A DNA stretch of 64,000 nucleotides from Ancistrus triradiatus (lineage: Eukaryota > Chordata > Actinopteri > Siluriformes > Loricariidae). Shown here in pieces: positions 24,338-36,177 of the stretch (position 1 is the stretch's first letter; each line of letters begins with the position of its first letter). Location of the stretch: positions 106,949 through 170,948 of the forward strand of contig JAJAGP010001657.1 in NCBI GenBank assembly GCA_025084515.1, in the 5' to 3' direction. Made by a program: the position numbers and the translations under genes. Below the pieces are notes generated by a model. That model was not told the origin of the DNA and did no database searches. It saw only the letters and a program-made list of their open reading frames with translations.

Positions 24338-24534
24338 GGGACTGTGGTGGCCTAGTGGTTAAGGTGCAGGACTATAAACCAGAAGGTCCAGGGTTCAAAT
24401 CCCTCCTCAGCCAAAGCTGCCACTGTTGGGTCCTTGAGCAAGACCTTTAACCCACAATTGCTTGGATTGTAATACTGTATCAATTGTACATCGCTCTGGA
24501 TAAGGGCATCTGCTAAATGCTGTAAATGTAAATA
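24338..24534 (+). mobile_element. tRNA-derived SINE
   Basis: A tRNA-like head with box A-like TGGCCTAGTGGTTAAGG and box B-like GGTTCAAATCC, a body with GTTGGGTCCTTGAGCAAGAC and the conserved 3' domain CGCTCTGGATAAGGGCATCT, ending in GTAAATGTAAAT. Near-identical copies at 37136-37334, 38398-38585 and 54462-54642. RNA polymerase III promoter structure inferred from the boxes. Confidence 0.88.
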
Positions 24535-24820
24535 TCTTTTATTTAGGCCAAAATAAGATGCTGTAAATTGGGCTGTGTTTTGTCTGTCTAATTTGGCGCG
24601 GATTTAGCTCAAAGTGGATGTCTGTTACAGACCACGTATAGCCCTAATATAGCCATGACAATAATTTGATGAAAATATAAATGAGTGCAAATGAGTGCAA
24701 ACCCAAACTAGTTTCCTGAACTTAATCACAGAAAGGTATTGTGACATCTTGGAAAAGGAGATTGAAACGGTTCACTTTGGATGAATGCTCTTATTGAACA
24801 CAGCAGCAATAAAAAAATGG

Positions 24821-24935
24821 GACTGTGCTAGCATAGTGTTTAAGCTACTGGACCATGGTGCCAAGGTGCCACTGTTGGGTCCTTTATCAAGACCCACAAC
24901 TGCTTGAATTGTAAGACTGTATCGTGGAGTCCATG
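24821..24935 (+). mobile_element. SINE fragment (same family)
   Basis: GGGACTGTGCTAGCATAGTG, ACTGGACCATGG, GTTGGGTCCTTTATCAAGAC and TTGAATTGTAAGACTGTATC follow the SINE order but the tRNA box B and the 3' domain are missing. Confidence 0.65.
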
Positions 24936-26804
24936 GAGACTGTATTGTCACTGAAACAAGCGGAAAAAGACACTTTTTTACCAAAATTAAACATAGAAGG
25001 AGGTCTTTTTCTACATGTCTTTTCGATTATCTGAAATAGACAGCTTTTCAGCTTCACTTTTCAACCAAATCTCAACGCTGTTGAGACATCGGGCAAAGCT
25101 GTCTATTAAAACTCTTTTCAATTAGTTTTTGCTAATTTGCTAAGAACAGGAATCTACCAACAAATCATCCTTAAAAGCTATGTATGATTACTTAGCAAAA
25201 CATAATGCAATTCAAATTGTTTGTTACTTATTAATTAAATCTTTGAAGTTGTTCCACCATTGTAATCAGAAGTGAGTGTACAGCAAGAGCTCAGTCTGTT
25301 TTGTCCTTCCTTGAAACCAACAGGTTTTCTGGTAGAGTGCAAATTAATAAGTCCCACAGAGCACAAAGACACAGGCACAGACATATACACACACAGACAC
25401 ACACATATATAAACATCAGTCAGACAACAAAGTATCAGGCTCATAGGGAAGTGAGCAGTAAATGTCATTATTTTGACATTATGTCTTTCAGAATTGGGGT
25501 TGCCACCAGCAGTATGGACAAATAGAGAACACCCAACTGCCATACAACCATACAACGAATACCACTGGGGTAAAGAAACAGAGTGATTCAACTCTGTGTC
25601 TTCTGCTCTTCAGCAGCTTGGACATGGAAATACCAGCAGCATGCTCTTTCAAGTCACACATTCCACCATGAGGTACCAAAAATAAGCTTTACCACAAATT
25701 GCACAGTTTGCCCTGCATTCGTTACCAGCAACATGACTGACCTACAGCTATTCTGTCTGAAATTCGGATTTATATTTCAACAGCCTTTTGCACTTGCTCT
25801 CAAGAGTTAGACAGTATCTGCCCTGTTCTACTGAATTTGAGCTTATACATTTGTTTTTTGTCAAACTGGTTTGATTTTGTTCACCGTTATGTTATTGTCT
25901 CCACTGTGATGACCTAACATATGTAAGAAACAATGTCTATGAAAATATGGAAGTAATCGAGACCCTTACTGATTCAATAAGGGCTGCAATATGGGATGGT
26001 CCCATATTATAAAGGATGCGTGGCAACCCTATGAGAAATGACTAGCTAACCTAAATCCGAACAGGTTGCAACAGGTCATTTATATCTCACACTTGCACAA
26101 ACTACCAGAATTGGATGATGTTGTAGTTATTCACAAATATTGTGCACCCACTGATGATGATATCTGTAATCCATATAACTAGCCTCTGATAGCAGGCCTC
26201 TAATAACAGTGCCTGCTCCTTAGCTTATATTCTTTTAAAATGTTGGTCCCAAACAAATCCAAATAATTATTCCTAAACACTAAAACGCAACATTTAAATC
26301 TATTACAAAGTTTACCAAATATCCAGCTATTTCTATTCAGACTACACTTCCCACTATATGGTGATGCTTAGTCCTACACTTCAACAATGATCAAATCAGC
26401 TCCACCTACACCAATACAGTGGGTACCCACATCTTTTGGGGTGAATGCCAATCTATAAGAGGAACTCCTCCAACCTCACGAGCCTTTAATTACAAGTTAA
26501 AGAATGCTTTCATGGCAGGGTGTCTGAGGCAAACAACAGATGCCCAGCGTTCAATGTTGACATTCAATGTTGTCATTTTAAATGCTGAGATCCAAAAAGA
26601 AACTCCTATCAGATCCAGCCTCAGGAACTAGTGATGCTTCTGACACCATTTTTAGAGCCACACAAATTTACATAAAGATATGGAAAATGATCCCTTCAAG
26701 CTTCCAGTCATCTACCCTACAAATCCAACCCAAGAATACTCAAAACCCAACCATAGAGGTTCGCACACACATGGTGAACATTAGTCATGGCCCATTGGCT
26801 TTAC

Positions 26805-26967
26805 CTCAAAGACCTTTTCATCTAGAAGCCTGCTGCCAAACACAGTGATGCCGTTGGTGTTGAGGTTGGCATGGTCACTCCTGTCCAGCGTCTTTGTGAT
26901 TGTTTTCTTGCAGTCTACAACGATGGTCACAGTCTTCTTCTCCACACTAATGGCTACACGGTGCCAC
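26805..26967 (-). CDS. col11a1: col11a1 exon 4: TSPN domain, second half
   Basis: 163 bp, phase 2 in and phase 0 out. Acceptor TTTCTCAG|G and donor TTTGAG|GTAAAG. It encodes WHRVAISVEKKTVTIVVDC, KKTITKTLDRSDHANLNTNG and ITVFGSRLLDEKVFE. 'WHR-AISVEKKTVT', the second TSPN cysteine (VVDCKK) and 'NGITVFG-R-LDE-VFE' are hallmark strands of this domain. Intron 4, which follows, is the largest of the TSPN introns here (16.7 kb, 10079-26804) and is filled mainly with old transposons. Confidence 0.95.
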
Positions 26968-26999
26968 CTGAGAAAGAATTTAAAGAGCATGTAAGTGGG

Positions 27000-28490
27000 G
27001 AGATATGTTCAGCACCCTACTCTGCACTACTATTCATCACACCATGGAATCAGGAGAATTAAAAAAGCAAGTAGTCAGTTTTAGTATTAAAACAGTACTC
27101 CCTAGAAAATCTGTGGTGTACTATGTCGATAGAAGACAAAGCATAGCTAATATGGGTTTCAGACATCATAGTGCAATATATGCTGACTGGCATTCCAAAC
27201 AGGTGCTACTCCAGAACTAGGCTGAGGAAACACAAGTATAGGTCATAGTGCAGCGAGCCACATAAATACACCTCAGCTACCTCACATTCCAGGCCTGAGC
27301 TAAGAGAATCCCTGCTTGCACAGTTTAGCACTGTTCAATACTGGATTAGGCTCATTAAACTCTGAACTAAATCCACCTGGGTTAGCTGGCATGACAGACA
27401 ACATGAACATCGTGGAAAGTGTGTCAGAGAAGAGAGCAAGGGAAGTGAACCTAGGTGGTCAAAACAACATGAGGTGAGACAGAAAATTAGCTTAAAATAT
27501 CTACACAGGACATTAGTTACCATGGAGAATTCAAACAATGACCTAATTTGTCTCATACATATTGCTAAACACTCATTTAATCTATATATTCCTTAATCTC
27601 ATTTTGGACCACTTTACTAAAGGTGCCATATGTTTTTGACAGATTAAGAATTTAGCTAGCGAACATACTGCTGCATAAATAACTAGCTAGCTAGTATTAG
27701 TTAGCTATTTAGTTATATTCAGTTCAACAGATAACCTTGTTAAAGGGTGAAAAAACTGAAACATTTCAGTCCTTCTGAAATCTTTGCAGCTGAAAGGAAG
27801 ATCAAGTGTCAAACAATAAAAGTGTTCATGTTACTACTCTGAGTCATCTTTTACAGCATTTCTGACATTGGACAATGTAATTGTTGTGTTACAAAAAGTA
27901 CTTGAAACTCAGGTTTGGCCCAGGTTATATGCAACCTGCTTAATTAAGAAAACAATCCTGTTAACACTTTATCATAAACTGTATAAATTCCAGATTGCAG
28001 AATGGCTTGGTCATGTTCTAAAGCGTTTATAGGTCTCTAAAAAGGCTGGGAATTCAGAACATGAAACATATTGGACGAGATAATTACAGAGGCTGAAAGG
28101 TCTCTGTTTAATACACTCCATCTTTCACTCCCAATTCCCCTTGACTATAATAAAAGGCATTCCTTGTTTTGAGCAAATTACCTAACAGTAATTTGGAACT
28201 CCATCTAATCTAGTATCTTTCACAAAAAAAAAATGTAAAAATCTACACTTTTTGTAGGGTCAGAATTCAATTTGCTTACAGTACCATGGTAGCATAGTCA
28301 CATTTTGCCACTTTCTGGGGGGAGCTATATATAGGAAACTATGGCTATGGAATTGCTAACAGTTCTGTGCTTTGTGGTTGTCCAAAGGCAGCAGCTAAGA
28401 AGCCAAAAGCACAGCCTATGATTTCTGATTGGGACTTTAGGGCTCCCAAAATAGTAAAGGCTGTTCTTAGAAGACTGTCATTACAGCAGT
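27000..28490. other. col11a1 intron 3, section without recognised features
   Basis: AT-rich; a short TAGC-rich patch near 27655-27715. Nothing else recognised. Confidence 0.5.
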
Positions 28491-28494
28491 TCGG

Positions 28495-28735
28495 AAGACT
28501 AGCCCTGCCTATGGAAAGAGTCACAACATAGCTAAGCTAACCCTACCTATGGAAACAGCCAACACAGACCAAAGTTAACCACAACACAGCTAAGCTAACA
28601 TGGCCTAGAGAAATAGCCATGGCACAGTTAAGCTAGCACTGCCTAAATAAATAGCCACTACACAGTTAAGCTAACACTGCCTAAGAAAAAACCTAACACT
28701 CCCAATGTAGCTAGCTAACGTAGCACTGGTTTTGA
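28495..28735. repeat. degenerate tandem repeat, unit about 40-60 bp
   Basis: Four to five imperfect copies built from GCCTA...GGAAA, AGCCACAACACAG-like and TTAAGCTAACACTGCCTA-like segments in intron 3. Confidence 0.65.
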
Positions 28736-29449
28736 ATTTCATAGGTCAAAATAGTTCTGCCTAAAAATGAACATTACATTATTGTAGCTGATGCCGATAG
28801 AAACATCCTAAATAAGTGAAGTTCTATTTCTTTTAGAAAGAGCAACATGCAACACAAATTCCTTCCTTCATATAAAGGAAACTTGTAGGATGTGGGAAAA
28901 TGCTGCAGATGTATCTAGGCAATGCCTGGCTCATTTTATGCTATTGTGCAGTCATTTTTCAACTGAATGTGCTTTCAACATTTGATGTGCAGTTCTAAGC
29001 CTTGGTGCTCAAAATCAGTGTGCCATTTCTGAAGAAATCACCAGACGTAAAAGAAGACAGCTTTGTTAATGCCCTCTAGAGTGCTACAACACTCAGAACA
29101 AGGATCATGTTTGTGTAAAGTCCATAAAACCTTCTTTTCCACGACATGTCATAAAAATCACATCCCAACTGTTAACATAATAAAGTTCATGGTCCATCAC
29201 TTACTTGAATCCCTCCCAAGGCTGCAACCTCCCACCCTCCCACCAACCAAGTCCGCCTGGCTGCTCTGTGCCATTCTCCCGCCCTTAGTGCCCTCTTTTT
29301 TTTTTTTGAAAACCAAAATGTGGTCACACATCTGCATTATGAAGATGGAATATTTTAGTACATGTTTGAGTCCCAATGCTTCCTATGAAAAGAGATTCAA
29401 AAGACTATGACTAAGTGCAACATGACTTATTAGCTCTGTTCTCACTTAC

Positions 29450-29663
29450 TTTCCATCAGCTAGGTTAAGGGTATTGAACAGTGGATAGTCCTCAGGTGCA
29501 GGTTTGCCAGTCTGGTCCTCATAGAGGAAGACGGGTGAGCGTCCAATCTCCACACCAAGCTGGTGAACACCGCTCTCACTGTAAATGGACAGTAGGAATG
29601 CCTGGAGACCTGCTTTGGGCCTGAGGGTGGCCAAGATTGAAAAGTCTTCAGGGAATACTCCAG
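29450..29663 (-). CDS. col11a1: col11a1 exon 3: TSPN domain core
   Basis: 214 bp, phase 1 in and phase 2 out. Acceptor TTTTCCCAG| and donor GGAAA|GTAAGT. The translation contains VFPEDFSILATLRPKAGLQ, FLLSIYSESGVHQLGVEIG, RSPVFLYEDQTGKPAPEDY and PLFNTLNLADGK, the conserved beta-sandwich strands of the laminin-G-like TSPN fold of fibrillar collagens V and XI. No stop or frameshift is seen, which argues for a functional gene. The split Lys codon is completed by the first base of exon 4. Confidence 0.95.
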
Positions 29664-30235
29664 CTGGGAAAACAAAACAGAAGGGAAATTAATAAACCTA
29701 TTGAGGTATTGACCAGATAAGCTTAAATTAATGGCAGGCAATTTTACACTGTCCAGATAATTTAAAAAATCAAGACAACGATGACATCTGCAGTGTCACA
29801 ACTGTGACAAAATAGTAGCATTAGTCAGTAGAGCTGTAGTTATAGTAAAATGACACTCTGACATTTGACAATGACTGACTACCAAAATCACCAGACCTCA
29901 GTCCCATCAAAACCTCCCAGGAGTTTCTGGAATTCCTAAACAGGCAACTACCAAGCAGCTGAATTGCCCATCATTAGGCCAAAATTAGGCTACAATTGAC
30001 AGAAATCTGTGCACATCGGTGGAATCATTACCAGATAGGAATGGTGAGGGGAAGACTAACCAGGAACTAAGGGAGAAATGACACATATGGCTAATTTCAT
30101 GCTTGTCTGTTTATCTTTCTGTCTGTTTGTCTAAGAGGCTTAGTGCTTAGCTAAATTTTGGACTTCAGACATATAGGAACACAGTCAGGCTAAGACATAA
30201 TGAACCTTACAAATGGACTAAAAAAGACGCAAGTA

Positions 30236-30428
30236 TAGCACAGTGGCACAGTGGTTAGTGCTGTGTCACAATTCCACAGACAATTCTGTGTGGAATTTGC
30301 ATGTATTCCCTGCATCTGCTTAGGTTTATTTCCGGTAACTCTGTTTTCCTGCCACATTCCAAAGTGTGTGCGTTGGGTCCACTGGCATCTCAAAAAGCAT
30401 CTTTGTGTGAATGAATTTGTGTGTGTGT

Positions 30429-30479
<51 letters not shown>

Positions 30480-30560
30480 TGTCTGCGATGGACTGGCATC
30501 CAGTCCAGGGTTGGTTACTGCCTTGTACCCTGTGCTGCCAGTTATGTTCTGCCACTATGC
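30236..30560 (+). repeat. interspersed repeat family B, full-length copy with TG microsatellite
   Basis: Begins with tRNA-like CACAGTGGCACAGTGGTTAG, continues with TGTGTGGAATTTGCATGTAT and the CACATTCCAAAGTGTGTGCG block, contains (TG)n at 30418-30475, and ends with GCGATGGACTGGCATCCAGT and CCTTGTACCCTGTGCTGCCA. This is the most complete copy in the window. Lies in intron 2. Confidence 0.75.
30418..30475. repeat. TG microsatellite
   Basis: (TG)n of about 58 bp with one TA, inside repeat B. Confidence 0.95.
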
Positions 30561-30640
30561 CCCTGAATTAAGTAAAAAGTATGGAAAGTGAGTATTACTA
30601 ACTGATACAATATCCCAATGAGCAACCCAAGCTACCATGA

Positions 30641-30742
30641 GTTAAAGGCCCTGCTCAAGGGCCCAACAGTGGTAGCTTGACACTGCTGGGACTTGGATCC
30701 TGAACCTTCTGGTCAAAAGTTCAATGCTGTGCCACCACAGCC
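30641..30742 (-). mobile_element. SINE fragment (same family, minus)
   Basis: CTGCTCAAGGGCCCAACAGT, GGATCCTGAACCTTCTGGTC and TGTGCCACCACAG are the reverse of the SINE head. Confidence 0.65.
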
Positions 30743-31064
30743 AATCAGAGACAGTGCTGACTGACTTTCTGCATAAATCTGGTTTTCCATCAAACCTTTC
30801 CTTCAATCATAATTTACACAGAACAGGTCTAAACTTAAGACCTGTCTGTAAAAAAAATTGTAAAAGCTATTTTCAACCTTTTACATGTATTTTATTTTCT
30901 CAGAAATTACACATGGCTACGCATTTGATTGACATATTTACAGTTGTTCAGCATAAGCAAAATTACACAACTTCAAGTACGTCTTATGTAACTGCCAGCC
31001 ATACAGGGTTCAAAGAGTGACTTCCACTTTCACTGACTTGTTTGAATGAATTATATGCATTTAC

Positions 31065-31229
31065 CTGGGAAGAGTTGTCTTGTTGGCGCACTGATCTGAG
31101 CTGCCTTTTTCACTCTGTAGGCGGTGTCAGGCTTGGATGCTTTTCTGTTCATGCAGAAGCCTGATGACTTCTGGACTCCTTCAGGGGTGTTGTGAAACTC
31201 TAACACTTTCAGCACGTCCACCGTTTCAA
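31065..31229 (-). CDS. col11a1: col11a1 exon 2: start of TSPN domain
   Basis: 165 bp, phase 1 in and phase 1 out, between acceptor CTACAG| and donor CCCAG|GTAAAT. It encodes the start of the mature chain: VDVLKVLEFHNTPEGVQ, then SGFCMNRK with the first TSPN cysteine, DTAYRVKKAAQISAPTRQ and LFPG. The pattern 'VDVLK-L-FH', 'GFC-NRK' and 'TAYRV-K-AQ-SAPT-QLFPG' is that of the collagen V/XI N-terminal domain. It follows an 11.3-kb first intron and is separated from exon 3 by a 1.4-kb intron. Confidence 0.93.
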
Positions 31230-31984
31230 CTGTAGTAAGGAAAATAGAGACAGTACGTTTTTATCAATGGTCAATGGTAACATCAGGAGAATGGCTAAAG
31301 AGTCATTAGCTGTTTTGTTTATTAAACACAATCCTGGAGCATATAATTAATATTAGCCAGTTAATACAGATCTTTCCAAAATTCTGTTAGGGTTATTCAT
31401 TAAGCTTCTGTATAAAATGATTCGTAAGATATCCATGTTCTTACTGAGGCTCCTCATCCATCCCGACCCATTTTCTGACACATTTGATTCATCTTATGTT
31501 TTTTTTTTTATATTATCATTATTATTTTTCTTTTTTGGCAAAGAATGCTTAATTTCTGTTTTTACAGCTAGGGGATATTCCTACAAACAAGAACACAGGC
31601 ATTTTCTGCCACACAAAGCTTGACTTGCTGCCAAATCTCCAAAGCTGAAGAGATGCATTTCAAAATAGTGATTCACATTCACAGCTTTTTTTCTTCTGAG
31701 TTCTGTTGGAAAATTTCTTTTTTAGAACATGACAGGCCAAAAAGTTAATTGATTGAACCTTCAGAGTCAGTGGACTGGTCTTAGTATTTACACCTGCATG
31801 ATGCAACACAGTATGTATCAGGTTTTTTTTGGCAATGCTGACAATGGCAATACTGTAAAAGTAAAGTTGAATACCACATGCACAATGTATTTAATTGCAA
31901 TTACATTAGTGCACATTAGTAGCAGTTCCATAACTGTTCATTTAAACTGTGAAAATATACTATACAGTTGAAGAGGTTGTCAGT

Positions 31985-32175
31985 CCCACTGAAGGGAATG
32001 TGACATCCATACCAGATAGACTAGGTAAAATAGGTATTGCTTTTGTCCCTGTAAAAGGAATGTGGCTGGAATTGAAGTAACAGTGAAGGAAGTGTGGCCT
32101 CCATATCTGTCAATAACAGTGAAGGAAGTGTGGCCCCCATACTTGACAGTCCCAGTGAAGGAGGTGTGGCCTTAA
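31985..32175. repeat. short tandem repeat, unit about 45-50 bp
   Basis: CAGTGAAGGAAGTGTGGCC occurs near 32082 and 32112, with a variant near 32152 and a diverged version near 31985. Intron 1. Confidence 0.7.
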
Positions 32176-32664
32176 GGATATCAGTCCTCTCAGTTTTTTA
32201 TTCAAATGTAACACTGAATCATGTTGTATCAAATTGTTGGTTGTGTATATTCTATTAAACATGTGTCATACATAACCCTGGCAACATTTAAATTATACAC
32301 ACTGTATAGAACTCCTTACACTGCTGTATATAAACTCCACTACGGTAAGAAAGTGGTGCCGTCCATGTGTACTTTTTTCATCTGCAGGTCTGATCACTGA
32401 ACTAGGGTAGTAGGTATTGGGAAGTGCTCCCAAGACCTGCTAGTAATCTAAAAGTCAAAGCCGCCCCACCTCCATAGAGGAAGTGGGTTTTTTCTGGAGG
32501 GAGTGATCACCCACAGCCTCTCATCATCTACAATAAAAAAGGACACTCAAATAAACTAATACAACCCAGAGGGGAATAAAGGAACATTGAGAAACATCAG
32601 CAGGCACTGACAGGGGCTTTTATATTCACATACTCTAGTTTTGTGCTCAGTGGGTGTGATTCAC

Positions 32665-32857
32665 AGTTCCCAGGTCAAGCTCATATGTTCCAAATAACTG
32701 CACAATCCCCAAATACATTACCAGACGGTGGACACACACGTACACTTTCTTTCTCAATTTAGTCAGTACAGGATAACTTCAATTGCCATGAGCTTGACAT
32801 GAGCTTGAATTTATGATAATTACAGAGCGGCAATAGTCAACAGAAATAGGCAAAGGG
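32665..32857. repeat. left copy of a 185-bp direct duplication
   Basis: Shares with 34122-34305 the ordered blocks GCTCATATGTT, AACTGCACAATCCCCAAATA, TTTCTCAATTTAGTCAGTAC, CATGAGCTTGACATGAGCTT and TTACAGAGCGGCAATA. Differences are mostly one- to three-base indels. Confidence 0.9.
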
Positions 32858-34121
32858 AGCTATAAAATGCCTGAATTTAAAGACTCAGTGGCGCAAAGAC
32901 AAAAGGGACTGAGCGCTGGGGGTAAAACGAGGTTGCGGGACAGACCCGAAGAGGGTGGGAGGGTGGAGGGGGAAGGAGCAGAGGATGAAGTGCAGATCGG
33001 ATCGTAATCGGGTACGGAATAGCGCGGTCGGGGGACAAACTTAGAGGTGAGGAGAATACACGAAAGGCCAGAGAGAAAATATATTAGAGAGGAAGGGGGG
33101 GATAACGAAGGGGGCAAACAATACTGGAGGACGAGGCGTCTGTTAAGGGAAAGAACGGAGTAGGCAGACTACGTCCAAAGAGGGGAGCTGACACAGAAGA
33201 GAAGCACTTGAGGATGAAATAGACGGAAAAAAGAATGTAGAGGAAGGGGAGGTTGCCTAAGAGAAATTGGAGACTAGTAAGGGGGAAACAGAGGGGAGGA
33301 GGAGAAAGGAGGCAAGAGGGGGACGCCCGAAGCGTCACGAACAAAGGAAAGTGAAAGGAGACGCAAATCGGATCGTGAGGAAGTCGAAGGCCAGGGACGG
33401 ACATGAGAGGAAGGGAGTAGGCAAAGCACGTGCAAATGGAAAACGCTCCAAAGAACGCTCGCACTGTCGATAAAAAGCGAAGAATAACTGCAATGACTAA
33501 GGAGGGATATAAGTGAAATGGTAAAGGGCCAAGAACAGAAAACAAAACCCGCGCAAATAATTGCGATCAAGCACCCCAACGGTGGGAAGTATACCTAGAA
33601 TCCAGAAAAAGTACTGCGATGACCGCGCCGAACTTGAGCAGGAGTAACGGACCCAGACGTATAACGACTGAAGATGGGTGCGGAGCAAGAGATTAACGGG
33701 GTGCCTCCAGAGGAAAAAAAGAGTTTCTAGAAACGCAAGACCAGAGGGAGAAACAGCGCTAGGAAGGGAATAGGCCCGGGAAAATAGGGCCAGGGGACAG
33801 GGAGGAACACCTAGAGACGACCCGAAAGAGGAGAAGCCAGGATTGGGCAAAAGCAGTAGTAGAACGGAGGTCAGGTGGTTTTAGGTTGGGAGGACAGAGG
33901 GGGCGGAGCCGATGAGAAGGAGAAAAAGGTCGAAGGGAGAAGACCCCGACAAAAAATGAGAGGCATAGAAACAGAGGCGGACACGAAGAGCGCAATCAGA
34001 GGAAGGATGGACGTTAAACACAGCGCAAAAGATAATAGAAGTAAGGGGTGCGTGAAAAGAATGACGGGGGCGGAGAGAGGGATAAGATTAAATGAAAGCA
34101 CCTTGCCTGAAAACATGAATC
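32858..34121. other. purine-rich block of abnormal composition
   Basis: About 1.26 kb, strongly G/A-rich on the plus strand and much richer in CG dinucleotides than the intron around it, with no clean period. Open frames on the minus strand (for example 33084-33545) are Ser/Pro/Leu-rich by-products of C/T richness, not proteins of a known kind. Flanked on both sides by the direct duplication. I suspect a poorly resolved polypurine tract or an assembly error. Confidence 0.6.
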
Positions 34122-34305
34122 CAGTTTCCCAGTCAGAGCTCATATGTTTCGTCAATAACTGCACAATCCCCAAATACATTAAGAACTGTGGACAACACTT
34201 GTACACTTCTTTCTCAATTTAGTCAGTACAGGATAACTTCATTGCCATGAGCTTGACATGAGCTTGAATTTATGATATTACAGAGCGGCAATAAGTCAAA
34301 AATAT
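34122..34305. repeat. right copy of the 185-bp direct duplication
   Basis: See the copy at 32665-32857. The order and orientation are the same. Confidence 0.9.
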
Positions 34306-34584
34306 CCAATGGATTAAATCCTGGCTTTCCACTAACCTTTAAGAAACCCCAAAAATAGGTGCATAAACTAAATTGGTTAAAAACATCCCCATAATTATGA
34401 TATTTTGAAAGGTCTACTCTACAAAAAATTATTTAATCAAGTGCTTTTGGTTATCCAAAAGACAAACATGGCGCAAATGAGAACCCATCTAATTAAAAAG
34501 AAAAAACTTTTAACTGGCTTTATGTCAGTTTATTTAACGTCACAACAGCATCACTAGCTATTTGTGACAGGAGCGATGTTATAA

Positions 34585-34800
34585 CAATACTAGTCAAACT
34601 CATCCCTCACACTGGGGCAATTTAGAGCGACCAATTAATGCATGTCTTTGGAATGTGGGAGAAAATCGGATTACCTAAAGAAAGCCCATATGGACATGAG
34701 GAGGAAATTAAATCTACACTCAGACAGAGGTCAGGATAGAACCAGGAATCTCTGGAGCTGTGCACCAACCACACTAGCCAGTTGTGCCACCATGCCACCC
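34585..34800 (-). repeat. interspersed repeat family B (minus orientation)
   Basis: CACACTGGGGCAATTTAGAG, CATGTCTTTGGAATGTGGGA, GAACCAGGAATCTCTGGAGC and TTGTGCCACCATGCCACC follow family B in reverse. Confidence 0.7.
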
Positions 34801-35279
34801 CACACTTTTAATTGGTAGCTTATTGTTATAGTCAGAGATTTTGGCAGAATGTTTGCGGACACTTGCTGTTTTAAAAACACAGCACATTCCTTCAGTGCTC
34901 CTTCCACAGTCATGTCCACATGCACATGTTCTGTCCAGGCTATATCACCTGTAGCCTAGTGCATGCTGTAATGACAGAAACCATTATGGGTAGCGAAATA
35001 GAGACCTCCTTGTACAGGTTGGTTTGATGTTGGTGGTCTACATTTAACTTATTTAAATTTAAGCCTTAATTTATTTAAGCCACCTGTCTAAGCTATACAA
35101 AAACATTCAGGTTTGAATCACATGGTAACTTTGCTTTAGAAGGGTGTTACCCTGTAAGCAAAAACATGTTTTTACCAGACATTATTGAAACAAATATATT
35201 TTTATACATTTGAAGCTTTAAAAATATCTTTTCAGGATTACTATTCATAAATCAGAAACCAAAAAGTGCCAAGCTCATC

Positions 35280-36175
35280 CTAAAATGATTCACAACCTGG
35301 CCTAAAAGAGCCACCCCAACCCTCCAGGACTGTTGTAGACACACTGACTGGGACGTGTTTTATAGAAGCAGCATATGACAACAAAAGCGATGTCAATGAG
35401 TATAGAGCATTTGTTTCTGGATACATCAGTAAGATCATCATGAAGTGATTTTAAAGGCTTATCATGAACCACATCAAACCCTACTGCCCACATCACTAGA
35501 CCCCCTGCCCATTACATATCAATCTAACTGTTCAACAGACAATACTATCTCCATCACTCTAAACCTGACATTCACCCATCTGGACAAAAAGGACACATAG
35601 CATTTAACATAGCATATAGCGCCATCCCTCATCAACTGGTGGAAAAGTTTAGCCTACTGGGCCCATTACTGTGCTAAAATGTACAGTTTGAAGTGATTAA
35701 CAATAGTATTGCGACTCAACAGACAGTATGAGGTGTTAGCATATGGGACGGAGGTAGAACAGCTTGCAGACTGGTGAAACAACTGCTCAGTCTGCCCCTG
35801 AATGTGGACAAAACAGAAGAGATGATTGTTATCTTCAAGACAGTCTGAGTTGATCACCCCCCACTGAACATCAGTGGCTTTGGTGGGTTTGGTATTGTTT
35901 GCATTATATCAGTTCCGATTCTGATTCTGATTCCAATTTAATTATGGATTCTGGTTCTTAAAGATTCCAAAATGGTCAAAAAACTGTGCCAAATGTTTTT
36001 TTTATTTAAACTTCAAACAAAAGTAATCATTTTGATGCTAAGTTTTTTTTTTTGCCCATTTAAACCTATTATAAGTAAAAAGTTAATGCTTAACACCAGC
36101 TTCACAGTCAAAAAAAGCCCAGCAGCATCTGCAAGTAATGCAAAAAACAAGACCTCCACCCCCATTCTCACCACT
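35280..36175 (+). mobile_element. decayed non-LTR retrotransposon (LINE), left part
   Basis: Decayed reverse-transcriptase text on the plus strand: near 35580-35840 a frame fragment reading LNVDKTEEMIVIFKT matches the segment that follows the catalytic YADD region in LINE reverse transcriptases ('LNVSKTKEM-VDFR'). The element continues at 37669 after a DNA transposon insertion. Broken by many stops. Confidence 0.65.
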
Positions 36176-36177
36176 CT

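Noticed and set aside
24338..24420. Possible tRNA gene
   Set aside because: Box A and box B are present but the sequence belongs to a dispersed SINE with several copies and no cloverleaf acceptor stem.
30190..30571. Frames through the TG microsatellite (His-Thr or Cys-Val repeats)
   Set aside because: Produced by the dinucleotide repeat inside repeat B.
33084..33545. Minus-strand open frame of 153 codons (and neighbours at 32860-33117, 33497-33850, 33871-34206)
   Set aside because: Ser/Pro/Leu-rich text caused by C/T richness of the block, in several overlapping frames, without domain, splice or start context.
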